From assembly GCF_002379085.1 (NCBI RefSeq), contig NZ_NBZW01000019.1, positions 27,699 to 91,698 of the forward strand: a DNA stretch of 64,000 nt. Direction: 5' to 3'. This DNA comes from Polaromonas sp. AET17H-212 (GTDB lineage Bacteria > Pseudomonadota > Gammaproteobacteria > Burkholderiales > Burkholderiaceae_C). Positions 46,185-55,570 of the stretch are shown one piece after another. Every line of letters begins with the position of its first letter. The first letter of the stretch is position 1. Under the pieces are notes generated by a model, which was given only the letters and a program-made list of their open reading frames with translations, made no database searches and was not told the DNA's origin. The translations under genes and the position numbers were made by a program.

Positions 46185-46844
46185 ATGCCAAGCCCCAAAA
46201 GCAAAACCGCCAAACCCGCCGAACCCCGCTCGCGCGATGCCGACCGGTCGCAGCAGGCCATCCTGCTGGCCGCCCGCGACGAGTTTGCGCAGCACGGCCT
46301 GGGCGGTGCGCGGGTGGACCGCATTGCCGAACGCGCCGATGTCAACAAGCGCCTGATCTACTACTATTTCAAGAGCAAGGACGAGCTGTTCCTGGCGGTG
46401 CTCGAGCAGGCCTACGCCCACATCCGCGAAGCGGAAACCAGGCTGCACCTGCGTGACATGCCGCCGGACCAGGCGATCCGGCGGCTCACTGAATTCACCT
46501 GGGAGTATTACCTCGACCACCCGGAGTTCCTGACACTGCTCAACAGTGAAAACCTGCACCAGGGCCGGCATCTGGCGATGTCCAGCCGGGCCCGGGAAAC
46601 CAACTCGCCGCTGATCGAAACGCTCGCCGAGATCCTGGAGCGCGGGCGCGCCGAAGGCCTGTTTCGCGGCGGCATCGATCCGGTGCAGCTGTACGTGTCG
46701 ATTGCCGGCATGGCGTATTTCTACCTGTCGAACAACCACACGCTGTCGGCGATTTTCGGGCGCGACCTGATGACGCCCAAGGCGCGCCATGAACGCCTCT
46801 CGCACATGTGCGAGGTGATCCTGGGGTATGTCCTTAAAAGCTGA
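46185..46844 (+). CDS. TetR/AcrR family transcriptional regulator
   Basis: 219 aa from ATG 46185; the open frame extends upstream without RBS or homology-like sequence. N-terminal basic tail, then the TetR HTH (QAILLAARDEFAQHGLGGARVDRIAERADVNKRLIYYYFKSKDELFLAVL, ~24-73), then a TetR_C ligand domain with MAYFYLSNN. It lies directly upstream of the Bug receptor and catabolic cassette; matching operator half-sites flank it on both sides. Confidence 0.88.
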   Translation: MPSPKSKTAKPAEPRSRDADRSQQAILLAARDEFAQHGLGGARVDRIAERADVNKRLIYYYFKSKDELFLAVLEQAYAHIREAETRLHLRDMPPDQAIRRLTEFTWEYYLDHPEFLTLLNSENLHQGRHLAMSSRARETNSPLIETLAEILERGRAEGLFRGGIDPVQLYVSIAGMAYFYLSNNHTLSAIFGRDLMTPKARHERLSHMCEVILGYVLKS

Positions 46845-46889
46845 GGCGACACCACGTTGACGCGCGGCGGGCATTGCTTTTACAATTTT

Positions 46890-46911
46890 TAATTCACTCA
46901 ATGGTGAATTA
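46890..46911. promoter_or_regulatory. TetR-type operator upstream of Bug receptor gene
   Basis: TAATTCAC-N6-GTGAATTA: perfect 8-bp arms, ~69 nt before the ATG at 46980. TAATTCAC recurs in the tetR promoter. Confidence 0.65.
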
Positions 46912-46979
46912 GACGTAAACTCCGGCCTGATCGTGTTGCCGGACTTCCGTTTCTTCCAAATGCCCTTCAGGAGACAACC

Positions 46980-47969
46980 ATGACCTTTGCTCGCCGCGCC
47001 GCCCTGGCTTCGCTCACCTCCCTCACCGTCCTGGCTGCGCTCTTGCCGCTGGCCGCCGGCGCCCAGGGCGCCTACCCGAACAAGCCGATCCGTGTGATAG
47101 TGCCCTTTGCCGCCGGCAGCACGACCGACATCATTGCCCGCGCCATCGCCGACAAGATGAGCCAGAGCATGGGCCAGACCCTGGTGATCGACAACCGCGG
47201 CGGCGCCAGCGGCACCATCGGCCAGCAGGCCGTGGCCACGGCGGCACCGGACGGTTACACCATCATGGTCCATTCGTCCTCGCACACGGTCAGCCCCTCC
47301 ACCTTTGCCAAGCTGCCCTTTGACACGCTGGGCGACTTCGCCGGGGTGACGCCGATTTCCAGCACCCCCAACGTGCTGGTGATATCGCCCTCGAAAAACA
47401 TCAAGACGCTGCAGGAACTGTTGGCGGCGGCCCGCGCCAAGCCCGGCAGCATGAACTTCGCTTCGGCCGGCCAGGGCAGCGCGACCCACCTGAACGCCGA
47501 AAAATTCAAGCTCGCCGCAAAAATCGAAGCCACCAACATCCCGTTCAAAGGCTCAGGAGAAGCCGTGACCGAAGTCATGTCCGGCCGCGTCGACTACTAC
47601 TTCTCGCCGATCGCGCCGGTGATCGGCCAGATCAAGAACGGACAGCTGGTGGCGCTGGCGGTCGGTTCGCCCAAACGCGCCAGCGCCCTGCCCCAGGTGC
47701 CAACCACGGCAGAAGCCGGTGTGCCCGGTTCCGAGTTCAACTTCTGGATCGGCATGATGGCGCCAAGCAAGACACCGCGCGACATCGTCAACCGCCTGCA
47801 CGACGAAGTGGTCAAAGCCCTGGCCACCCCCGAAGTCAAGGAGCGTTTTGCCGCGCTGGGCGCCGAAGCCTGGACCATGAAGCCCGAGCAGTTCGACACC
47901 TACCTCCGCGACGAAATCAAGAGCAACGCCGTGCTGGTCAAGGCCGCCGGCCTTTCCCCCGCCCAGTAA
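46980..47969 (+). CDS. Bug/TctC family substrate-binding protein (orphan)
   Basis: 329 aa with signal peptide (TFARRAALASLTSLTVLAALLPLAAGAQGA). Bug features: YPNKPIRVIVPFAAGSTTDIIARAIADKMSQSMGQTLVIDNRGGASGTIG, and ATNIPFKGSGEAVTEVMSGRVDYYFSPIAPV. No tctAB genes are adjacent, as with most Burkholderiales Bug proteins; it may share a distant permease or act as a sensor. Likely ligand receptor for the compound degraded by the following cassette. Confidence 0.9.
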   Translation: MTFARRAALASLTSLTVLAALLPLAAGAQGAYPNKPIRVIVPFAAGSTTDIIARAIADKMSQSMGQTLVIDNRGGASGTIGQQAVATAAPDGYTIMVHSSSHTVSPSTFAKLPFDTLGDFAGVTPISSTPNVLVISPSKNIKTLQELLAAARAKPGSMNFASAGQGSATHLNAEKFKLAAKIEATNIPFKGSGEAVTEVMSGRVDYYFSPIAPVIGQIKNGQLVALAVGSPKRASALPQVPTTAEAGVPGSEFNFWIGMMAPSKTPRDIVNRLHDEVVKALATPEVKERFAALGAEAWTMKPEQFDTYLRDEIKSNAVLVKAAGLSPAQ

Positions 47970-48088
47970 GCCTTACCCCTTTTTAACCCCGCGACTGCCG
48001 CGCCCGCCCCAAGCGTCGGGCTCACCCTGATCCCCCGCCGGACCCAGGGTGCGGCCGCCGCATTTTGACCGCCCTCACAAGGACCCCC

Positions 48089-49252
48089 ATGGCCACCCAA
48101 CGACTAGGAATCATCATGCACGGCGTCACCGGACGCATGGGCATGAACCAGCACCTGATCCGCTCCATCGTCGCGATCCGCAAACAGGGCGGCGTGCTGC
48201 TCTCCAACGGCGACAAGGTGATGCCGGACCCGATCCTGATCGGCCGCAACGCCGAAAAAATCGAAGCCCTGGCCAAAACCTGGAACATCGAACGCTGGGG
48301 CATCGACCTCGATGAAGCACTGAAGAACAAGGACGACACCATCTTTTTTGATGCCGGCACCACACAAATGCGCCCCACCCTGCTGGCCAAGGCGATTCGC
48401 GCCGGCAAACATGTCTACTGCGAAAAGCCGATTGCCACCAACCTCAACGAAGCCGTCGAGATCGCCCGCCTGGCCGAAAAGTCGGGCCTGAAACACGGCG
48501 CGGTGCAGGACAAGCTCTTCCTGCCCGGCCTGCGCAAGCTCGACATGCTGCGCCGCGCCGGCTTCTTCGGCAAGATGCTGTCGGTGCGCCTGGAGTTCGG
48601 CTACTGGGTGTTCGAGGGTGACCTGCAGCCCATCCAGCGCCCGAGCTGGAACTACCGCAAGGAAGACGGCGGCGGCATGATCCTGGACATGATGTGCCAC
48701 TGGCGCTACGTGCTGGACAACCTGTTCGGCGAGGTCAAGTCGGTCTCCTGCATAGGCGCGACCCACATCCCCCAGCGCTGGGACGAAGCGGGCAAGCCCT
48801 ACCAGGCCACCGCCGACGATGCGGCCTACGCCACGGCCGAACTGATCGGCCACAACGGCGAGCCGGTGATTGCGCAGATGAACATGTCCTGGGCCACCCG
48901 CGTGCGCCGCGATGACCTGGTCACCTTCCACGTTGACGGCACGCACGGCTCGGCCGTCGCCGGGTTGAGCTCGTGCCGGGCCCAGTCGCGTGTGGCCACG
49001 CCGCGCCCGGTCTGGAACCCCGACGAAAAGCAGACCATGAACTTCATGGACCAGTGGCAGGAGATCCCGGACTCGCAGGTCTACGACAACGGCTTCAAGA
49101 TCCAGTGGGAACACTTCATCCGCCACGTGGTGGAAAACGAGCCCTACAAATGGACCTTGCCCGAAGGCGCCAAGGGCGTGCAGCTGGTCGAGGCCGCGCT
49201 CGAAAGCTGGAAAGAGCGTCGCTGGGTGGATGTACCGCCGCTACAGGTTTGA
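48089..49252 (+). CDS. Gfo/Idh/MocA family oxidoreductase
   Basis: 387 aa from ATG 48089 (CAAGGA upstream). Rossmann start RLGIIMHGVTGRMGMNQHL, NAD-binding region DAGTTQMRPTLLAKAIRAGKHVYCEKPIATN with the conserved E-K-P, and the C-terminal alpha/beta substrate domain. Probably oxidises a hydroxyl of a sugar, inositol or sugar acid. First gene of a three-gene run with DUF993 and an isomerase/epimerase. Substrate unknown. Confidence 0.87.
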   Translation: MATQRLGIIMHGVTGRMGMNQHLIRSIVAIRKQGGVLLSNGDKVMPDPILIGRNAEKIEALAKTWNIERWGIDLDEALKNKDDTIFFDAGTTQMRPTLLAKAIRAGKHVYCEKPIATNLNEAVEIARLAEKSGLKHGAVQDKLFLPGLRKLDMLRRAGFFGKMLSVRLEFGYWVFEGDLQPIQRPSWNYRKEDGGGMILDMMCHWRYVLDNLFGEVKSVSCIGATHIPQRWDEAGKPYQATADDAAYATAELIGHNGEPVIAQMNMSWATRVRRDDLVTFHVDGTHGSAVAGLSSCRAQSRVATPRPVWNPDEKQTMNFMDQWQEIPDSQVYDNGFKIQWEHFIRHVVENEPYKWTLPEGAKGVQLVEAALESWKERRWVDVPPLQV

Positions 49253-49315
49253 TAGCATCTTGCGCCCGTCAAATAAGGGCGGGAGGCATATTTTGTATAT
49301 AAAAAGGTAGATTCC

Positions 49316-50503
49316 ATGGATTTGACCCTGACCCTGCCGGTTGCCGCAGGCGGCCTGTTGCCCTACACGCTGCAAGGCAGCACACCGGTGAAGCCCACCG
49401 CTGGCGTGGCCTTCAACCGCATCGCCTATTCGGCCGCCCACGTGGTGGCCGACCCGCTGGCCGGGGTCGATCCCTGGATCAACTGCGCGGTGGACTGGGA
49501 CGCCACTATCGCCTACCGCCGCCACCTCTGGTCGCTGGGCCTGGGCGTGGCCGAAGCCATGGACACGGCGCAGCGCGGCATGGGCCTGGACTGGCCCACC
49601 TCGCTGGAGCTGATCCGCCGTTCGCTCGACGCCGCCAAAGACGTGCCGGGCGCACTCGTCGCCTCGGGCTGCGGCACCGACCACCTGGTGCTGGAGAACG
49701 TGAAGACGGTTGACGAGGTGATTGCCGGCTACGAAGAACAGATGGCGGCGATCGAAAAGCTCGGCGGAAAACTCATCGTCATGGCCAGCCGGGCGCTGGC
49801 CCGTGTCGCCAGAAGCCCGGCGGACTACGAACGCGTGTATGACCGCATCCTGAGCCAGGCCAAACAGCCTGTGGTGCTGCACTGGCTGGGGGAGATGTTC
49901 GACCCGGCGCTCGCCGGCTACTGGGGCAGCAGCAATGTCGAACAGGCCATGGACACGGCGCTGGGCATCATCGCCGCGCACCCGGACAAGGTCGATGGCA
50001 TCAAGATCTCCCTGCTCGACAAGGACAAGGAAATCGCCATGCGCCGGCGCCTGCCCGCCGGCGTGCGCATGTACACCGGCGACGACTTCAACTACGCCGA
50101 GCTGATCGCCGGCGACGGCTTCGGCAGCGAGCTGTTCCACGGCCGGAGCGATGCGCTGCTGGGCATCTTCGACGCGATTGCACCGGCCGCCAGCGCCGCG
50201 CTGGGCGAACTGGCACAGGGCAACGTGGAAAAATTCCACGCCATCCTCGGCCCCACGGTGCCGCTGTCGCGCCACATCTTTGCCGCACCCACGCGTTTTT
50301 ACAAAACCGGTGTGGTCTTCATGGCCTGGCTCAATGGCCACCAGAGCCACTTCACCATGGTCGGCGGCCAGCAGAGCACACGTTCGCTGCAGCACTTCGC
50401 CGAGCTGTTCCGGCTGGCCGATGCGGCCAACCTGCTCGAGAAGCCCGACCTGGCGACGCAACGCATGAAAACGCTGCTGGCGCTGCATGGCGTCGAGGGT
50501 TGA
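49316..50503 (+). CDS. DUF993 family protein
   Basis: 395 aa, probably a TIM barrel related to dihydrodipicolinate synthase-type aldolases: repeated beta-alpha units, KLIVMASRALARVARSPADYERVYDRILSQ, PVVLHWLGEMFDPALAGYWG and VDGIKISLLDKDKE with a Lys that could form a Schiff base. No published function is known to me. It lies between an NAD oxidoreductase and an isomerase, overlapping the latter (TGATG), which points to C-C cleavage of an oxidised polyol. Confidence 0.82.
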   Translation: MDLTLTLPVAAGGLLPYTLQGSTPVKPTAGVAFNRIAYSAAHVVADPLAGVDPWINCAVDWDATIAYRRHLWSLGLGVAEAMDTAQRGMGLDWPTSLELIRRSLDAAKDVPGALVASGCGTDHLVLENVKTVDEVIAGYEEQMAAIEKLGGKLIVMASRALARVARSPADYERVYDRILSQAKQPVVLHWLGEMFDPALAGYWGSSNVEQAMDTALGIIAAHPDKVDGIKISLLDKDKEIAMRRRLPAGVRMYTGDDFNYAELIAGDGFGSELFHGRSDALLGIFDAIAPAASAALGELAQGNVEKFHAILGPTVPLSRHIFAAPTRFYKTGVVFMAWLNGHQSHFTMVGGQQSTRSLQHFAELFRLADAANLLEKPDLATQRMKTLLALHGVEG

Positions 50504-51411
50504 TGTCCATGCGCGACTTTTCCGCCGACCACCGCTGGCTCTCCATCAACACCGCGACCGTCCGCAAAAGCCGCGGCGTCGAACAGCCGCTGACCGACAT
50601 CATCGAAGCCTGCGTGCAGCGCGGCATCCGGGCGATCTCGCCGTGGCGCGACCAGGTGGCGGCCGCCGGTCTGCCGGCCATCTCGAAACTCGTCAAGACC
50701 CACGGGCTCCAGCTGTCGGGCTACTGCCGCGGCGGCATGTTCCCCGCGGTGGATGCGGCCGGCCGCAAGGCAGCGCACGACGACAACCGCCGCGCGGTGG
50801 ACGAAGCCTGTGAACTGAACGCCGCCTGCCTGGTGCTGGTGGTCGGCGGTCTGCCCGGCGCGCTGGCCGGCCAGGCCGCGCACAAGGACCTCGCGCTGTC
50901 GCGCAGCCAGGTCAGCGACGGCATCGCCGAACTGCTGGAGTATTCCAGGGCCAGCCAGATGCCGCTGGCCATCGAGCCGCTGCACCCGATGTACGCTGCC
51001 GACCGCGCCTGCATCAACACCCTGGAGCAGGCGCTCGATGTCTGCGACGCGCTGGATCCGGCGCGCAGCGGCGAAGACGGGAAAACGCAGCCAGCCGCGT
51101 TGGGCGTGGCGGTGGACGTCTACCACGTCTGGTGGGACCCGAAACTCGAGGCACAAATCAAGCGCGCGGGCAAAAACCGGCTGATGGCCTTCCACGTCTG
51201 CGACTGGCTGACACCGACGACACACCTTCTCGAAGACCGCGGCATGATGGGCGACGGCGTCATCGACATCCCGCGCATCCGCGGCTGGATGGAGGCCCAG
51301 GGCTTCGCCGGCTACAGCGAGGTCGAGATTTTTTCCGCCGGCAACTGGTGGCAGCGCGACGGCGGCAAGGTGCTGGACACCTGCATTGCCAGGCACCGCA
51401 GCGCGGTCTGA
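50503..51411 (+). CDS. sugar phosphate isomerase/epimerase (xylose isomerase-like TIM barrel)
   Basis: 302 aa. AP endonuclease 2/IolE-type barrel: AISPWRDQVAAAGLPAISKLVKTHGLQLSGYCRGGMF, LAIEPLHPMYAADRACINTLEQALDVCDAL with metal-site Glu, LGVAVDVYHVWWDP, and GYSEVEIFSAGNWWQRD. ATG overlaps the DUF993 stop (TGATG); another in-frame ATG lies two codons on. Third gene of the cassette. Confidence 0.85.
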   Translation: MSMRDFSADHRWLSINTATVRKSRGVEQPLTDIIEACVQRGIRAISPWRDQVAAAGLPAISKLVKTHGLQLSGYCRGGMFPAVDAAGRKAAHDDNRRAVDEACELNAACLVLVVGGLPGALAGQAAHKDLALSRSQVSDGIAELLEYSRASQMPLAIEPLHPMYAADRACINTLEQALDVCDALDPARSGEDGKTQPAALGVAVDVYHVWWDPKLEAQIKRAGKNRLMAFHVCDWLTPTTHLLEDRGMMGDGVIDIPRIRGWMEAQGFAGYSEVEIFSAGNWWQRDGGKVLDTCIARHRSAV

Positions 51412-51481
51412 AGCCCGGTTTCCCTTCAGGGCTTGTGTGTCATCGCCCCACCACGCGCGCGCCATGTGATACGGTCCAGCC

Positions 51482-52381
51482 ATGAGACGCCGCGCGCTCC
51501 TGCGACTTGTTCCTGCACTCGGTGCGGGAGCCGCGCGGGCGCAATCACCGCCTCAGCCGACCCTCCTCACCAAACCCATTCCATCCTCGGGCGAGCCCCT
51601 CCCGGTGGTCGGCCTCGGCAGCTGGATCACCTTCAACGTCGGCAACGACCGTGTCGCACGTGATCAGTGCACCGAGGTCATGCGGCAGTTCTTCGCGGCC
51701 GGCGGCCGGCTGATTGACTCCTCGCCCATGTACGGCTCCGCCCAGGGCGTGATCGGCGAGGCGCTGCAGCAGCTCCGGGCCCAGCCCAAGGTATTTTCGG
51801 CCGACAAGGTCTGGACCTCCTCGGATGGCGCCGCGCAGATCGAGGCCTCGCGCAAGCTCTGGCAGGTACCGCGGTTCGACCTGCTGCAGGTCCACAACCT
51901 GCTGGCCTGGGAAAAGCAGCTGCCGCTGCTGCAGGCCATGAAAGCCGCGGGGCAGTTGCGTTATGTCGGCATCACCACCTCCGAAGGGCGGCGCCACGCC
52001 GAGTTCGAGCAGATCATGCGCAGCCAGCGCATCGACTTCATCCAGCTCAGCTACAACCTGCTGGACCGCGAAGCCGAACAGCGCCTGCTGCCGCTGGCGC
52101 GCGAGCGCGGCGTCGCGGTGCTGGTGAACCGGCCGTTTCGCGAAGGCGCGCTGCTGCGCCAGTTGCAGCGCCACCCGCTGCCGGCCTGGGCCGGCGAGAT
52201 CGACGGCAGGAGCTGGGCGCAGCTTGCGCTGAAGTTCATCGTTTCACACCCGGCGGTCACCTGCGCCATCCCGGCCACCAGCAACCCCACTCACCTGCGC
52301 GACAACATGGGTGCGGCGCGCGGCCGCCTGCCGGACGCGGCCTTGCGCCAGCGCCTGGCCGACCACGTGACGAAACTCTGA
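51482..52381 (+). CDS. exported aldo/keto reductase family protein
   Basis: 299 aa. N-terminal MRRRALLRLVPALGAGAARAQ looks like a short (possibly Tat) signal peptide. AKR barrel features: PVVGLGSWITFNVG, catalytic Asp/Tyr in IDSSPMYGSAQGVIGEAL, the Lys in SADKVWT and the His in LLQVHNLLAWE; C-terminal NADPH region CAIPATSNPTHLRDNMGAA. Overlaps no gene; the DUF6064 gene follows 3 nt later. Confidence 0.85.
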   Translation: MRRRALLRLVPALGAGAARAQSPPQPTLLTKPIPSSGEPLPVVGLGSWITFNVGNDRVARDQCTEVMRQFFAAGGRLIDSSPMYGSAQGVIGEALQQLRAQPKVFSADKVWTSSDGAAQIEASRKLWQVPRFDLLQVHNLLAWEKQLPLLQAMKAAGQLRYVGITTSEGRRHAEFEQIMRSQRIDFIQLSYNLLDREAEQRLLPLARERGVAVLVNRPFREGALLRQLQRHPLPAWAGEIDGRSWAQLALKFIVSHPAVTCAIPATSNPTHLRDNMGAARGRLPDAALRQRLADHVTKL

Positions 52382-52384
52382 GCC

Positions 52385-52987
52385 ATGACGGAGTGGTGGA
52401 CCTACACGCTGTCGGACTTCCTGATGTTTTCGCCCAGGACCTACTGGCGCCTGGTCGAGCTCTACAACCGCGACTTCTGGCCGCTGCAGCTGCCGCTGCT
52501 TGCGGCTGGCCTGGCCGCGCTCTGGCTGGCCGCTGTCCGGCGCGTACAAGCCTTTCGCTGGCTCGCCGTTGCGCTCTCGGCCGCCTGGCTGTGGGTGGCT
52601 TGGGCTTTCCTCTGGGAGCGTTATGCCACCATCAACTGGGCGGCGCAGTACGTGGCGCTGGCCTTTGCCGCGCAGGCTGCGTTGCTGCTGGCCGCGGGCT
52701 TGGTCTGCGGGCCGGCATCCCGGCCGCCCGGGACAGCCATGCGCGGTTTCGGCGGGCTGCTCGCTGTGGCCGGCTTGTTGTATCCCCTGGTGGGCCTGGC
52801 TGCCGGCCACCCGTGGGTGCAGGCCGAGGTCTTCGGCCTGGTGCCCGAGCCGACCGCGCTGTTCACGCTGGGCCTGCTGCTGCTCAGCGGACAGCCGGCC
52901 TCACGCGCGGGCCGCGCCCTGCTTTTTGCCATTCCCCTGCTCTGCCTGCTGCTGGGCGCGGCAACAGCCTGGACTTTTTTGAATTGA
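52385..52987 (+). CDS. DUF6064-type membrane protein
   Basis: 200 aa with six predicted TM helices (~35-52, ~56-76, ~87-106, ~118-136, ~147-166, ~175-196). Opens with TLSDFLMFSPRTYWRLVELYNRDFWP, which I recall as the DUF6064 signature. Function unknown. Co-transcribed with the aldo/keto reductase and the EamA transporter (10 nt gap). Confidence 0.75.
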   Translation: MTEWWTYTLSDFLMFSPRTYWRLVELYNRDFWPLQLPLLAAGLAALWLAAVRRVQAFRWLAVALSAAWLWVAWAFLWERYATINWAAQYVALAFAAQAALLLAAGLVCGPASRPPGTAMRGFGGLLAVAGLLYPLVGLAAGHPWVQAEVFGLVPEPTALFTLGLLLLSGQPASRAGRALLFAIPLLCLLLGAATAWTFLN

Positions 52988-52997
52988 ACGCCCCGCC

Positions 52998-53903
52998 ATG
53001 ACCCAAACCGCGTCCGCCGCCGCCAACCGCCGCAGCATCCTTTGCATGGTCGGCGCCATGGGCTGCTTCGTCACCAACGACGCCCTCGTCAAGTTCGCCA
53101 GCCAGAGCATGCCCAGCGCGCAGCTGATCTTCATCCGCGGCGCCATGTCGGTGCTGCTGGTGCTGGCGGTCGCCCATGCGCTGGGCGCCACCGCCCGCCT
53201 GCGCGAGGCCACGCGTGGCTGGGTCGCGAGCCGCGCCCTGGTCGATGCGACCGCCACCATGCTCTACCTCGGCTCGCTGTTTCACCTGCCCATCGGCAAC
53301 GCCACCGCCATCAACCTGGCGGCGCCGCTGTTCATGACGATGTTCGCCGCGCTGTTCATGGCCGAGCGCGTGCGCGGCGCGCGCTGGCTGGCCGTCGGCG
53401 TCGGTTTCCTCGGCGTGCTGCTGGTGATCCAGCCGCGCGCCCAGGGTTTCAACAGCTGGGCGCTGGTCTGCCTGCTGGGCACGCTGTTCCATGCCGCGCG
53501 CGACCTGATGACGCGGCGCATCCACGCCGGCATCCCGTCCATCCTGATCACGCTGGCCACCGCGGTCGCGGTCACCGTGGTGTCGGGCGTGGGTTCGCTG
53601 CTGCAGGGCTGGCGGCCGTTCGGCGCCTTCGAGTTCGGGCTCTTGGGCCTGGCCAGCGTGTTCCTGACCGGCGGCTACTACTTCATCATCAGCAGCATGC
53701 GCCAAGGCGAGATGACGCTGGTCGCGCCCTTTCGCTACAGCGGCCTGCTGTTTGCGCTGGTCCTCGGCTACGCGGTGTGGGGCGAGGTGCCCAACACCCT
53801 GGCCTGGTTCGGCATCGCGCTGCTGATTGGCTCTGGCTTGTATGTGCTGGTCAGCGAGAAACGGCGTTTGCCCGTGGCCGCCACGGCGGCGCCGCCGGAC
53901 TGA
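52998..53903 (+). CDS. DMT family (EamA) transporter
   Basis: 301 aa with ten TM helices in two EamA halves: first [37 protein letters not shown], second from [20 protein letters not shown]. Likely exports metabolites or amino acids; substrate not readable. Confidence 0.87.
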   Translation: MTQTASAAANRRSILCMVGAMGCFVTNDALVKFASQSMPSAQLIFIRGAMSVLLVLAVAHALGATARLREATRGWVASRALVDATATMLYLGSLFHLPIGNATAINLAAPLFMTMFAALFMAERVRGARWLAVGVGFLGVLLVIQPRAQGFNSWALVCLLGTLFHAARDLMTRRIHAGIPSILITLATAVAVTVVSGVGSLLQGWRPFGAFEFGLLGLASVFLTGGYYFIISSMRQGEMTLVAPFRYSGLLFALVLGYAVWGEVPNTLAWFGIALLIGSGLYVLVSEKRRLPVAATAAPPD

Positions 53904-53910
53904 GGACGGC

Positions 53911-54480
53911 ATGGGCAGCAGTCCCTCCATCGATTTCATGGCCTCCTCGCCGTCAGTTGCACGCCGGCTGATAGGCGCCACGCTGCTGGTCGATGGCGTG
54001 GGCGGGATCATCGTCGAGACCGAGGCCTACGACCGCGACGACCCGGCCTCGCACAGCTTTGCCGGACCCACGGCGCGCAACGCCGCCATGTTCGGCCCGC
54101 CCGGCCATGCCTATGTGTACCGCTCCTACGGCATCCACTGGTGCCTGAACATCGTCTGCCGCGAAGCAGGCCATGGCGCCGGCGTGCTGATACGCGCGAT
54201 CGAACCCGTGGCCGGGCTGGACACCATGCGTGCGCGGCGCGGGCTGGACGACGTGCGGCTGCTTTGCGCCGGACCCGGCCGTGTGGGCCAGGCGCTGGGC
54301 ATCACGCGTGCGCACAACGGCCTGGCCATCGATGCACCGCCGTTCGAGCTGCTGCCCGCTCCGCCAAGGGTCAAGGTGGTCAGCGGCCCACGCATAGGCA
54401 TTTCCAAAGCCGTGGACCAGCCCTGGCGTTTCGGCCTGGCCGGCTCGCCCTTTCTGAGCCGGCCGTTTCGTCAGTGGTAA
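53911..54480 (+). CDS. DNA-3-methyladenine glycosylase (AAG/MPG family)
   Basis: 189 aa from ATG 53911 (GAGGA upstream). Removes alkylated purines. MPG signatures: [67 protein letters not shown], with the catalytic Glu in ETEAY and the intercalating Tyr in [22 protein letters not shown] later. Seven nt after the EamA gene. Confidence 0.93.
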   Translation: MGSSPSIDFMASSPSVARRLIGATLLVDGVGGIIVETEAYDRDDPASHSFAGPTARNAAMFGPPGHAYVYRSYGIHWCLNIVCREAGHGAGVLIRAIEPVAGLDTMRARRGLDDVRLLCAGPGRVGQALGITRAHNGLAIDAPPFELLPAPPRVKVVSGPRIGISKAVDQPWRFGLAGSPFLSRPFRQW

Positions 54481-54517
54481 GGTCCGAACAGCCCCTGAAC
54501 TCGCACCAGGAGACGAC

Positions 54518-55570
54518 ATGAGAGCCCCTCGTTTTTTTCACCACCACCGGCGCACCCGGGCCTGGTCCGCCCGGCTGGTGCTGCTGGCCGGCCTGTGCCT
54601 GCCGGCCGCTGCGCTTGCCCAGCCGGCGGAGCGCACCATCGACGTGCAGGGCCACCGCGGCGCCCGGGCCCTGGCGCCGGAAAACACCCTCGCGTCTTTT
54701 GCCCTGGCACTCCGCCTGGGCGTCAGCACGCTGGAGCTGGACATTGCGATCACGCGCGACGGCGTGCTGGTGATCAGCCATGACCCGACGCTGAACCCGG
54801 ACATCACGCGCGGCCCGGACGGCAGCTTCCTGGCGTCGCGCGGCCCGGCGATTTCCAGCCTCAGCTATGAGGAGCTGGGCCGCTACGACGTGGGCCGGAT
54901 CAAGCCGGGCACGGCGTACGCCAAGCTCTACCCGGAACAGCGCCCTGTCGACGGGGCGCGGGTTCCGCGCCTGTCCGACCTGTTTGACATGGTGAAAAAG
55001 TCGGGCAACGAGCAGGTGCGTTTTGCGATTGAAACCAAGGTGTCGCCGCTGGCGCCCGAGCTCACGTCCAGCCCCGAGGTGTTGGCGCGCGCCGTGGTGG
55101 CCGCTGTCCGGGAGGCGAAGCTGGCGTCACGCACCGCCATCCTCTCCTTCGACTGGCGCACCCTGAAAACCGTGCAGCAGGAGGCGCCCGACATTCCCAC
55201 CGTGTACCTCAGCATGCAGCAGCGCGGCTTTGACAACATCGGCGAGGGCCAGTCAGAACCGTCGGCCTGGACCGCGGGTCTGCGTTACCGGGACCATGGG
55301 TCGGTCCCCAGAATGATCAAGGCGGCCGGCGGCCACAGCTGGTCGGCGTTTCACCGCGACCTCAGCGCCACCAAGGTGAAAGAGGCGCAGGCACTGGGGC
55401 TCAAGGTGCTGGCCTGGACAGTCAACGAACCGTCCGACATCGCCGGCATGCTGGACCTGGGGGTGGACGGCATCGTCAGCGACCGGCCGGATCGGGTGTT
55501 TGAAGCACTCGGGCGCAAAGGCCTCAAGCCATTGCTCCCCGTATCGGTGCCGGTGCCGGCGACACGTTAG
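54518..55570 (+). CDS. glycerophosphodiester phosphodiesterase (GlpQ/UgpQ type), exported
   Basis: 350 aa with signal peptide (cleavage near AALAQ, ~34). GDPD TIM barrel: catalytic [16 protein letters not shown], metal-binding Glu/Asp in [23 protein letters not shown], and C-terminal [33 protein letters not shown]. Hydrolyses deacylated phospholipid diesters to glycerol-3-phosphate in the periplasm. Its stop overlaps the convergent MFS gene. Confidence 0.92.
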   Translation: MRAPRFFHHHRRTRAWSARLVLLAGLCLPAAALAQPAERTIDVQGHRGARALAPENTLASFALALRLGVSTLELDIAITRDGVLVISHDPTLNPDITRGPDGSFLASRGPAISSLSYEELGRYDVGRIKPGTAYAKLYPEQRPVDGARVPRLSDLFDMVKKSGNEQVRFAIETKVSPLAPELTSSPEVLARAVVAAVREAKLASRTAILSFDWRTLKTVQQEAPDIPTVYLSMQQRGFDNIGEGQSEPSAWTAGLRYRDHGSVPRMIKAAGGHSWSAFHRDLSATKVKEAQALGLKVLAWTVNEPSDIAGMLDLGVDGIVSDRPDRVFEALGRKGLKPLLPVSVPVPATR

